From the NCBI RefSeq assembly GCF_900107405.1, contig NZ_FNPV01000006.1:186001-250000 (forward strand): 64,000 nucleotides of DNA, read 5' to 3'. Below the pieces are notes generated by a model that searched no databases, was not told the DNA's origin, and saw only the letters and a program-made list of their open reading frames with translations. Of this stretch, positions 32,222 through 40,747 are shown one piece after another. How positions within the stretch are numbered: the first letter of the stretch is position 1; each line of letters starts with the position of its first letter. Source of the DNA: Tindallia californiensis (GTDB taxonomy: Bacteria; Bacillota; Clostridia; Peptostreptococcales; Tindalliaceae). A program made the position numbers and the translations under genes.

Positions 32222-35200
32222 TTATCTGTCTCGTAGCAACATGTATTTACCTGCTTCTCTGATGGTCATTGTCCTTCCGTTATTTCTCTGGAAACTATGG
32301 GCGGAAGGATGATAGGTGCTAATACCTGTGTTTCCAGAGTTGCTTTCTGGATAACGGCCTGTATCAAGGTCAATGCTTATCTGACCACTACCAAGAATGC
32401 GAGGCAAGTTCTTTTCTGCACGGCCTGCTTTCAGGCTAAAATCAATGTGATAGGGGTTAGAAGCTCTGCTTTGTCTTCGATCGATGGCACTGTTCAGTGC
32501 ATTGGCTTCATTACCTTCCAAGCGGGTAAAGTGGATGCGTGCCACTCCGTCCCGACTTTCTTCTGCACTCAGATTGCTAACGTCCCGGGTATAGAGGGTG
32601 TTTGGCGCAATGGTTAAACTAGCCTTGCCATCCGTAATGACTACTTCCCGGTTCATACTGGCCAAAGACTGTACTGGAAAGGCTACGATAAAGTCGTTAT
32701 ATCGGCTGTGTTCTGCACCGGAAAAATCAATGCGGTAGGGAGCTCTGCCGTCAGGAATTTCGCGACTTCCAATGGTTCGGACTACTGTACCATTAATGAT
32801 TTCTTCTCTTCCCTGGGTTTCCAACTCTTCCCGCTGTCGATCCAGTTCTTCCAGCTTTTCTTCCAGTTTTGGATCTTCATCTGGATGTAAGGTTCGTGCG
32901 CTGGTTTCCCCGGATTCAATGGCACTGCCGTATTCATTCAAGGCTCTTACCCGAAAGTCGTAGCGGGTATCTGGCTCCAGATTTCGCACCAGGTAGTCGG
33001 CGTCATTGGCTTCTGCGATAAAGGTGTATTCTCTTTCTGCACTTCTTTTGCCGTATACTTCGTAACTGGCTGCGGCGTTCAAAACACCTGGATCGGATTT
33101 GGACCAGATCAGGTGGATACTTCCTTCTGATCCAGGTACGGCTTCTACTACCAGCGGTGCATCTGGTACTGGTATATCATAGTCGAAGTCTGGGGCATCA
33201 TCTGGGTCGGAAAGTCCTTCATCTGGATTGAGGATGATCAAGTCATCATGTTCCAGATCTAAGGTTTCTGGGAACTGAACCCGCATGACGTTTTCACTTT
33301 CCACGTTAACCGTATTGGCAGCAACGCCACCAACAACGGCAAATTCCCTATTTCTTCCTTCTTCATCTACTCCACGAATTCCTTCCCCATGAACCTCCAT
33401 GTCGTCGGTTACTTCATTGATGGGTACCAGTCTTCCTCCCAGAATTACCTGGGCTCCGTTCATAAACATTTCACCAGTTAATGTGATCTCTGTATCCATA
33501 TCGTTGGCAAAAATCCGTGGTGGGTCTACGCTTTCGATGTTGGGCTGACTGATGTATTGGAATTCGCCGGGGGGCAGGCTCAGTTCTCCGTCCGGGTTTT
33601 CTACCCGAACCCGGACATTTCCGTAACGTGGACTTTCCGGTGCCACTACTTCTAGTTGTCGGTAATCCACATATTCTACATCGCCGGAATCTTCATCTAC
33701 CCGAGCTTCTCCAAAAAGAACTCCGATAGGATCGCTATAACCATCCATTTCCTGGCGGAAATCATTTCCTCTGATCGTAAGTCGGGTTCCACCGGTGACC
33801 GGACCTTTGTTGGGGGTGACCGTATCCAGTCGAGGGTTGGATTCTCCCCGAGTAACTTCCAGGTAAATGGCAATGGCTTCTTCTCCCTGATAAAGGGCTT
33901 CTTCTGAGTTGGCGGACCCGCCATCAAAGTTGGTCACAACAATACGATATAAATTGTTAATGGTGTTTTCCGGCAATTCCGGAAGTTCAAAGACCAGTTG
34001 GTTTGGCAATTCATCTTCCAGCCGGTTTGGATGGTCTGGTCCAAGGGTTAGAATATCTCCTACTCGAATGGTGGCATCTTCCCGGAAATCAGTCCCGACA
34101 ATACGGATAATATTACCGCCCCGCTGGGATACTTTTTGAAGCATGACTTCGCCATAGCCTTCCCGAGTTTCTCTAACCGGTTCTCGGCCTTCTCTTAAAA
34201 TATTGGTAATCACTGGGTTACTGTCTGGTGTGATATATTCAAAATCCGAATTGGCGGTTCCCCCATCTGGATTGATGACGGATAGCCTTACGCGGCCAGT
34301 GGTAAAATAGGAAGGCATAGTGGCCACGATATGACCTTGATTCCGATGGGCTACTTCCGGGGCATAGCCGCCTTCTACAAATAATCGACGGTTCCTAATT
34401 TCCAGTCGCACCAATTCTTCATAGGGGTATTGGATGGTTTCTCCATCTTCTTCCCGGCTTAAATCTCTGGTATTGATAAAGACCTCCTCGCCGGCTCCAA
34501 AGCCAAGATACTCATGGCGATAGGTGTTTCCCTGATCGGTGATTTGAACGTTTAGGACGCCTCCATCCCCTGAATTATAATCAAATCGAAGGCCGTCTTC
34601 CAAGGTGACTCGAGTTCGGTTTACTTGAATCACTCCACTGTTTTCATGCTCCCGAGGTAGATCTGCATTGGTTCGATTCCCTACTCTGACACGGGTTAGC
34701 CGGGTATCTTCTTCCCGTACCGAAACAAGAGGGCTGTTTTCTTCGTATTCTTTGGTCATCAGCGTTACCAAGTCTTCTTCTAAAGCCTGCCCCCTTATTT
34801 CTACAGAGGTGCCTCCTCGCCGATCTCCTTGTGGTGGGTTCACACTGGTAATTTGTGGGTCTGAACTCTCAAAACTAAAGTTAACGGTATTGGAGATGCC
34901 GGCATCGTTGTTGACGATATACACTGGAACGGTTCCTTCATTGGGCCCTACGATTACTCTTAAAAACTCGCCGTCAAATTCTACCAGTTCGGCTTCTTCT
35001 GTTCCAAAAAACACCCTGGGATACAGGTCGTCCAAGAGGACATCAAATTCTGAATCATAACGGGAGGGACGGGTTATATCTGGATTGGCAGTAATCGTTT
35101 CAATCAGATTCCCGTCTTCATCCCGGATACGGCGGAAATCTCTGAAATCCACCCCGAAGATTTCTACGGTATAGCCTCCAGCCGCGGATCCAGCCGTTGG

Positions 35201-38200
35201 AACAATGCGCTCTATTTCTGGATTACTGGTGGGTACTACATAGGTATAGCCTAATAGTTCCTTCTGAATAGTTTGTTCATTTCCATCAGCATCCCGCTGA
35301 ACCCTCTCTACGGTGATGGGATTATCGTAGTCTACGCTGAAGGTTCCTCCGTCGGAGTTTAACAAGGTTAAGGGCAAGGTGATTTCTCGCTGCCCTTCCT
35401 GCTGTAAGTTACCGGCATAAGGCGGTACCGTCAACACAATCTCCCGGCTGTCTACGGATAAATTGATATTAGCCCGGGGAACTTCCTGGGAGCCGATAAA
35501 GATACGAATACCTTCCGTAAAAGAAGCGTCGGTTACGGCTTCATCTAATTTTAAGGTGACTAAATTGCCACCACTATCCGGCCCTAATTCCGGCACAATA
35601 TCTCGAAGGGCTGGGATGTTTTTAGGTTCTCCCAGATAGGTAAAAGCATTTTGCAGGGTTGCTTTTTGTGTGTCCGGATTCACCACAGAAACATCATAGG
35701 TGCCGGGGCCAGCCCAGTCAGCTCCCATCATATTTGGGACCCGGGCATGAATTTCGTTACTGCCCAGAACTTGTACCCGATTGCCGGTGATCCGGTCGTA
35801 ACTTCCAACTCTCTCTACTGTGTAAGGAGTATAGGCTCTTAGGGTCATGCCGTCTATTTCCAGCACTCCGTTTTGGAGTTGCTGAATAACCACATTTCCA
35901 CCTTCTTCCACTCCTTCAAACTGATCTTCTTCTTTGTTGTAACGAATACGCCAGGAATTGGCAGCACCATCTTCCAAGTAGTACTGATTTTGTCGGTTAC
36001 GAACCAGACGAAAAAAATGTACTGGTGCGTCCGGATCCATTGGGTATTTAATAAAGATAACGCTGTCGAATCCGTCTCCTGTCCGCCAACGATCCGTTTC
36101 TTCCTGATATACAAACACTGATTCTTCAACGGTTCGATTTATTGCGTTGAACGGAGTCAAAGCAATTCTTGTACCATCCCGGTTATAGCGGTTGATATCC
36201 CTGCCTCCGATTTCCACTCGACTCCCCATCAGTCGGTTCATAATAAAGGCATCGATATCATCTATATTATTGACGACAATGGTGGGGTCCGGCCGGAAAA
36301 AGTCACTTCCTGTCAGGGTTAGCAGGGTATTTTCTGTGCCTCTGTCCGGTGTGACGCTGGTAAGCGCCGGATTGGTATCGGTTTCTGTATAGGTAAAGGG
36401 ATGGGTGGCAATACCACCTTCCGGATTAATGACCTGCAACTGAGTCTCACCAGGCCTATTTCCCGGTGGGGCGATAAATTCGATATGCTCTAAGCTTCGA
36501 TCCGTAATGGCGGTGACTTCCTCGCCACCAATATACAATCTGGCATCAGAACGTAACTGACTGCCATCAATTCGCACCGGTACGCCGCCTTCCATGGCTA
36601 CCAAATTGGGTTCCACATTGGTAATACGTGGGTATTGGTTCGGATCTACATAGGTAAAATCAACCATATTTTCAAACCGTCTAAAAACCGCATAATCATC
36701 GCTTTCTCGACGAGGATTGCTGATACGGATATCCCTATTGGTGGTGTTGGTAACAGGAAAACCACTGGTACCGGTTTCCAGCGTCATGACAATGGTATCT
36801 CCAATCTGGTTGGCACCTTTTCCGTCCACCAAGGTCCCCCCTTGTAACACTTCAAATTTGGTGGGGCCATACCGATTCCCTTCAATTTCTCCCGGTTCAA
36901 GGCCCGGATCAATAATGGTGCTGCCTAGTTCTACTCGAGGTTGGGCTATTCGATCCTGCCCATCCGCATCTTCATAACGGGTAACCAGAAAGTTTTCTCC
37001 CCGAATCACTACCTGCAAAGGACCAATACGATCATTAATATGGCCCACACCGCCTGTTGGTTCTGTCTGCAACGGGAAGATAGTAGGCACAATATCCGTC
37101 ACATCCGGCTGTTCCGTAGAAGGGATATAGGTAAAATCACCGGGTGCTAGTAAATTTTCCCTCAAACTCAGTACTCTTTCGCCACTTGGACTACCTAGGT
37201 CCTCTATACGAATCATCGTCTCTACTTCCAGTTCTACAGGCACCGGCCCTGCCTGGTCATCACTAAAGTCTCTGGTTCTGACTTTCAAGGAGTTGTCGGC
37301 TCCTTGGCCATCTTCAAATCCATCCTGGCTGCTGTTATGGGTAAATTCATGGATGGAAAGATCCTGACCCATATAGACTCGGAAGCGTCGTTCAACCGAA
37401 AGAATCGGATAATCGTCTCCGTCATCGCTAAAACGAAAATCACCGGATCCTTCATACTGGATGACCAGAGTTTCTACAGACTCTCCTTCCGGAATGTGGT
37501 CGTAAAGGTCTCCACCAATTTCAAAACGAATGGCTGTTGCCGGATCAAAGTCACTGTCGCCTGCCAGCACATAATCTTCTAACCCCGGTACCGCTAGGCG
37601 GGTCCAATAGGAACCCCAAAGCTCAACTTCTGTAGGTCGGCGGGTGGGAGCACTGGTAGGATCGAAACCTTCCAAGATTGGTGAATCTTCAATTTCTATG
37701 ACTCGGAACTGACTATCCATGACATAACGGGTGTCTAGTCGCCCCGGTGGTGTCAGAACAACAAAATAGTCCCGCCCGGCACGAACATTAGGCACTTCCA
37801 CGGTATAGACCCACTGATCATCCACTTCCACCGGCAGGCTTACTGGCTTGGCCTTAGCCTCTTCATTAAATAGATTGATATTGGTTAAGTTTTCCACAAA
37901 ATAAACATCGTATCCATTGGGTGACATATTTCCTCGGGTAAATTCTACCTGACTGCCAACCCGGCCCATGGTAGGAAACATCTCTATGCCATCCAGTTCT
38001 AAATCTGTAATAATCGTAACGGCGTTACGATAAGTATCTACGTTTCGAAGAGAGTTGGTAGTGGTCTCTTTTTCTGTCTCTCGTTGTACGATAATATCAT
38101 TTACGCCACCAGTAAAGCTCCCTTCCTTAGGCACCAAGCCTATTTGTTTATCCGATAGACCATCCCCTTCCGGGGAGTCATCGTTTGTAATAACCCTAGC

Positions 38201-38803
38201 TTCTGTAGATCCTACGTTTACAATAAAGTTATCCTCCGCTAAGTTGGTAATGTCTGTTTTATCACTGTTGATCACAATCATTTCATCGTCGGACACAATC
38301 GGCTTAATAATATTAGTAATACGGGGCATATTTTCCCGAATATTTTCATAAATTTTAATATCTCTTTCCAGAGTGCCGTCGGCCAATTCCTGGTAAAAGA
38401 TAAGGGTAACGCTTTCAATGTTTTTGAAATCTTCCGGAAGATTTCCCTGAGTGGTGGCTCCAAGACCATAGCTTAAATCGCCCGCTGGGATGGTATAAAC
38501 TCCTTCTGAGGTGTCTTCCACTTCAATGCTTCGATTAACAGAGCCAACAGATTCTGGTTCGTTGACGCTAATAGTCTTTCCTGTTTGATCAAAATCCGCG
38601 AGGTCGGTTCGAATGGTCACCGTCGGTCTTTCCAAATCACTTGCCCAGGCACTCAGTATCCCAAAGCCTTGGTTGGGGGCTACGGGAAGAATGGAAACAA
38701 AGAACGCAACCAAAAGTAGCCCGGCTATGGCCCGGCGGGGTTGAATCCTTTTTTTATGGAAAAATCTTTTTCGAAATTGGTTTTGGTGGCGGTTTATAGT
38801 CAT
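32222..38803 (-). CDS. Giant secreted IPT/TIG-repeat protein with fibronectin III domain
   Basis: 2193 residues. A long basic N-terminus with a hydrophobic segment (about 25-55, AIAGLLLVAFFVSILPVAP) acts as signal. At least eight IPT/TIG domains lie between about 720 and 1860, each opening like PRITNVEPNLVAMEGGVPV, PALTSVTPDRGTENTLLTLT, NPEIERIVPTAGSAAGGYTV or PRLDTVTPNKGPVTGGTRLT. Earlier residues (120-700) hold more divergent copies. A fibronectin III domain (about 1874-1970, IHLIWSKSDP, LEPDTRYDFRVRALN) and a short coiled coil lead to a C-terminal beta domain (VVITDGKASLTIAPNTLYT) similar to one found in SLH proteins. There is no SLH, LPXTG or membrane anchor at the C-terminus. Promoter TTGCCG-17-TATAAT lies at 38860-38888. 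Adhesin or matrix protein by inference. Confidence 0.85.
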   Translation of the reverse strand: MTINRHQNQFRKRFFHKKRIQPRRAIAGLLLVAFFVSILPVAPNQGFGILSAWASDLERPTVTIRTDLADFDQTGKTISVNEPESVGSVNRSIEVEDTSEGVYTIPAGDLSYGLGATTQGNLPEDFKNIESVTLIFYQELADGTLERDIKIYENIRENMPRITNIIKPIVSDDEMIVINSDKTDITNLAEDNFIVNVGSTEARVITNDDSPEGDGLSDKQIGLVPKEGSFTGGVNDIIVQRETEKETTTNSLRNVDTYRNAVTIITDLELDGIEMFPTMGRVGSQVEFTRGNMSPNGYDVYFVENLTNINLFNEEAKAKPVSLPVEVDDQWVYTVEVPNVRAGRDYFVVLTPPGRLDTRYVMDSQFRVIEIEDSPILEGFDPTSAPTRRPTEVELWGSYWTRLAVPGLEDYVLAGDSDFDPATAIRFEIGGDLYDHIPEGESVETLVIQYEGSGDFRFSDDGDDYPILSVERRFRVYMGQDLSIHEFTHNSSQDGFEDGQGADNSLKVRTRDFSDDQAGPVPVELEVETMIRIEDLGSPSGERVLSLRENLLAPGDFTYIPSTEQPDVTDIVPTIFPLQTEPTGGVGHINDRIGPLQVVIRGENFLVTRYEDADGQDRIAQPRVELGSTIIDPGLEPGEIEGNRYGPTKFEVLQGGTLVDGKGANQIGDTIVMTLETGTSGFPVTNTTNRDIRISNPRRESDDYAVFRRFENMVDFTYVDPNQYPRITNVEPNLVAMEGGVPVRIDGSQLRSDARLYIGGEEVTAITDRSLEHIEFIAPPGNRPGETQLQVINPEGGIATHPFTYTETDTNPALTSVTPDRGTENTLLTLTGSDFFRPDPTIVVNNIDDIDAFIMNRLMGSRVEIGGRDINRYNRDGTRIALTPFNAINRTVEESVFVYQEETDRWRTGDGFDSVIFIKYPMDPDAPVHFFRLVRNRQNQYYLEDGAANSWRIRYNKEEDQFEGVEEGGNVVIQQLQNGVLEIDGMTLRAYTPYTVERVGSYDRITGNRVQVLGSNEIHARVPNMMGADWAGPGTYDVSVVNPDTQKATLQNAFTYLGEPKNIPALRDIVPELGPDSGGNLVTLKLDEAVTDASFTEGIRIFIGSQEVPRANINLSVDSREIVLTVPPYAGNLQQEGQREITLPLTLLNSDGGTFSVDYDNPITVERVQRDADGNEQTIQKELLGYTYVVPTSNPEIERIVPTAGSAAGGYTVEIFGVDFRDFRRIRDEDGNLIETITANPDITRPSRYDSEFDVLLDDLYPRVFFGTEEAELVEFDGEFLRVIVGPNEGTVPVYIVNNDAGISNTVNFSFESSDPQITSVNPPQGDRRGGTSVEIRGQALEEDLVTLMTKEYEENSPLVSVREEDTRLTRVRVGNRTNADLPREHENSGVIQVNRTRVTLEDGLRFDYNSGDGGVLNVQITDQGNTYRHEYLGFGAGEEVFINTRDLSREEDGETIQYPYEELVRLEIRNRRLFVEGGYAPEVAHRNQGHIVATMPSYFTTGRVRLSVINPDGGTANSDFEYITPDSNPVITNILREGREPVRETREGYGEVMLQKVSQRGGNIIRIVGTDFREDATIRVGDILTLGPDHPNRLEDELPNQLVFELPELPENTINNLYRIVVTNFDGGSANSEEALYQGEEAIAIYLEVTRGESNPRLDTVTPNKGPVTGGTRLTIRGNDFRQEMDGYSDPIGVLFGEARVDEDSGDVEYVDYRQLEVVAPESPRYGNVRVRVENPDGELSLPPGEFQYISQPNIESVDPPRIFANDMDTEITLTGEMFMNGAQVILGGRLVPINEVTDDMEVHGEGIRGVDEEGRNREFAVVGGVAANTVNVESENVMRVQFPETLDLEHDDLIILNPDEGLSDPDDAPDFDYDIPVPDAPLVVEAVPGSEGSIHLIWSKSDPGVLNAAASYEVYGKRSAEREYTFIAEANDADYLVRNLEPDTRYDFRVRALNEYGSAIESGETSARTLHPDEDPKLEEKLEELDRQREELETQGREEIINGTVVRTIGSREIPDGRAPYRIDFSGAEHSRYNDFIVAFPVQSLASMNREVVITDGKASLTIAPNTLYTRDVSNLSAEESRDGVARIHFTRLEGNEANALNSAIDRRQSRASNPYHIDFSLKAGRAEKNLPRILGSGQISIDLDTGRYPESNSGNTGISTYHPSAHSFQRNNGRTMTIREAGKYMLLRDR

Positions 38804-38859
38804 AGGGTGCGTTCCTCCGGTATTTTAGATTTCTTATTTTCTGGTATGCTTCCTAAAAA

Positions 38860-38888
38860 ATTATACCACTATGTAGTATTATCGGCAA
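38860..38888 (-). promoter_or_regulatory. Promoter of the IPT/TIG giant gene
   Basis: TTGCCG, a 17-bp spacer and TATAAT with extended TGG, about 55 bp before the start. Confidence 0.75.
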
Positions 38889-38925
38889 AATTTATGTTCT
38901 TATAAAGGAGAAAGAGGAAATTAGT

Positions 38926-38960
38926 CCCCCCTCACCCGTCAAAGGAGAGGGGAGAAGGGG
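38926..38960. repeat. Degenerate GC-rich palindromic repeat
   Basis: CCCCCCTCACCCGTCAAAGG followed by AGAGGGGAGAAGGGG, just after the stop of the HExxH gene. Confidence 0.75.
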
Positions 38961-38964
38961 ATTT

Positions 38965-40509
38965 TTACTGTAAATCCCGGATCATCTCTCGGATGAAATC
39001 CTCCAGGGTTCCATGAAAATCTTCCCAGTCTTCTTGGAATCGATGATAAAAATATTCCGTTAGTATAAAACCTGCTTCCACTTCCTGACGAATCAGTTCT
39101 TCTTGGTTGGTGTTGACAAACCAGCTATCTAGGGCGCGGATCATGGATTCATCAAAAATGGTAAACCAGGTATCGTAAACGGCGTTACGGGCCTGACTTC
39201 CTTGAGGCACTTTTCGCATCATATGGGAAAGGCTTTCGATTTCCTCTGCCAAATCGGCATGAATGGGCGTGAGAATGCTGTGCAAGTATTCATGGGCCAA
39301 TAAGCGGTGATTCATCTGATCCGAAGGTCCTAATACCATGATCGAAGCATTGTCTAAAGGGCCGTAATTTTCTACCAGAAAATAGCCACGCCAGTAGGAT
39401 TCCTGTAGATTGACGACAAAGTAAAATTCTGGCACTTCCTGGGGGGATACCCGGAGAAATTGGGTGTATTGAGCCAGAAACGCATACATTTCCGGATGAT
39501 ACATGGCAATGGCCTGCAGGTATTCTTCCCGGTATTTTTCGTAGAGGGTAAGAATATCTGCCTGCTCTGAAAATTCCTGTAACCGTTGATCCAGTTCCGC
39601 CAATTCTGGTAGCAAGGCTTGAATCCTTCGAGGTTCTTTGTATCGTAACCGGTTATCCATTTCTGATAAAGCGGAAATATATTTGCTATAAGGCAACCCT
39701 TTTTGCCGATAGTATCTGGGTTCTGTTAACTGTAAATCCATGGCTTTCAGGTCTTTCAATATGGCTTTGCGTACTGGATGAAATCCTGCCGGATTATTTT
39801 CTTCTTCATAGCCCGTATAATTCATAAAGGCATAGAGGGTGAACAAGGCCGGATCTCGAATAAGGGTGGTGTTTTCCTCTAAGGCAGCCGTCAACCGCTG
39901 TTTTTCCTGTTCTTCGGAGGCATTCCGTCTTTTTAGCCGTTCTTCTAGTCTTTGAGAAATCGAAGTATCTTCTTCCTCATCCGGTAGTGCTGGCTCGATG
40001 GGTTCTGGCGGAATTTCTTCCGGAAAGACTTCTGAACCCGGAGGCGGCGGACTGGCCACAAAAATGGTTTGACTGCTTTCCTGCCAGTGAACCAAGGCGT
40101 CAAAAGCTTCCAGCACTTTTCGAATGGGCAGATAGGTTCTGCCATCTTCTGCAATCACTGCCTGGGTATCGTTAGGAACCCGGTCTCCATCTACCATAAT
40201 AAAGGGTTGTCCAATGGGCACCTGAACGGTAATCCCATTTTTATAAGCCGTAGCAATGCGGTTCTGACCATCCCAATGAACCTGCGCCCCAAAGCTTTCC
40301 AAGGTGATACGGAAAGGCACCAAGGTCCGGTTATTTTCATCAATAAAGGGACGACCGGTGGCTTCTGTAAATCTAAGGGGTTCTCCATCCATCACGATGG
40401 TAATATGTGTTTGTGCCATGATTTCCTGTGGTGGAACCACCATAAGGCCCATGATCAGAGTCAGTATCCATAGGTGGATCATCAATGATATTTTTTTTGT
40501 TTTTTTCAT
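38965..40509 (-). CDS. Secreted double-stalk protein fused to a putative HExxH metallopeptidase domain
   Basis: 514 residues. Signal peptide about 1-32. Double stalk domain about 35-150: NRTLVPFRITLESFGAQVHW and GRTYLPIRKVLEAFDALVHW. A charged linker (about 155-205) leads to a helical C-terminal domain (about 210-514). It contains LLAHEYLHSILTPI, a perfect HExxH zinc-binding motif, and about 60 residues later DESMIRALDSWFV, a candidate for the third zinc ligand (Glu). The spacing and helical content recall DUF4932-like gluzincins, but I recognise the family only loosely. Stalk domains would hold the enzyme in the wall. No inhibitor or propeptide is evident. Substrates may be the neighbouring surface proteins or wall peptide; not known. 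Confidence 0.7.
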   Translation of the reverse strand: MKKTKKISLMIHLWILTLIMGLMVVPPQEIMAQTHITIVMDGEPLRFTEATGRPFIDENNRTLVPFRITLESFGAQVHWDGQNRIATAYKNGITVQVPIGQPFIMVDGDRVPNDTQAVIAEDGRTYLPIRKVLEAFDALVHWQESSQTIFVASPPPPGSEVFPEEIPPEPIEPALPDEEEDTSISQRLEERLKRRNASEEQEKQRLTAALEENTTLIRDPALFTLYAFMNYTGYEEENNPAGFHPVRKAILKDLKAMDLQLTEPRYYRQKGLPYSKYISALSEMDNRLRYKEPRRIQALLPELAELDQRLQEFSEQADILTLYEKYREEYLQAIAMYHPEMYAFLAQYTQFLRVSPQEVPEFYFVVNLQESYWRGYFLVENYGPLDNASIMVLGPSDQMNHRLLAHEYLHSILTPIHADLAEEIESLSHMMRKVPQGSQARNAVYDTWFTIFDESMIRALDSWFVNTNQEELIRQEVEAGFILTEYFYHRFQEDWEDFHGTLEDFIREMIRDLQ

Positions 40510-40663
40510 CCTACTTTTCCTCTCTGTTTTTTTCTTTCCTCATTCTTTGGATTTCATTATTCTTTTTATTATTTGATGGTGTCTTTTATGTATACCCTTT
40601 TCGCGGCAGAAAGTCAATTTACAGAGTGATGACAAAACAAATCAATGGGATTTCCTATATCCT

Positions 40664-40702
40664 AAAAGACTCCGGAGCTACTTAATGGCTCCGGAGTCTT
40701 TT
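40664..40702 (-). terminator. Rho-independent terminator of the RND operon
   Basis: AAAAGACTCCGGAGC / GCTCCGGAGTCTTTT, a 15-bp stem, 46 bp after the permease stop. T-runs on both strands. Confidence 0.85.
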
Positions 40703-40747
40703 TCTTTAATTCTTTTTCTTTGATTTTTTTCTTTGGTTCTTTCTCTC

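Noticed and set aside
3092-40509. Copper binding or amine oxidase activity of the stalk proteins
   Set aside because: Only the N-terminal stalk-like domain is present; no catalytic domain with a topaquinone Tyr or copper-ligand His residues is seen.
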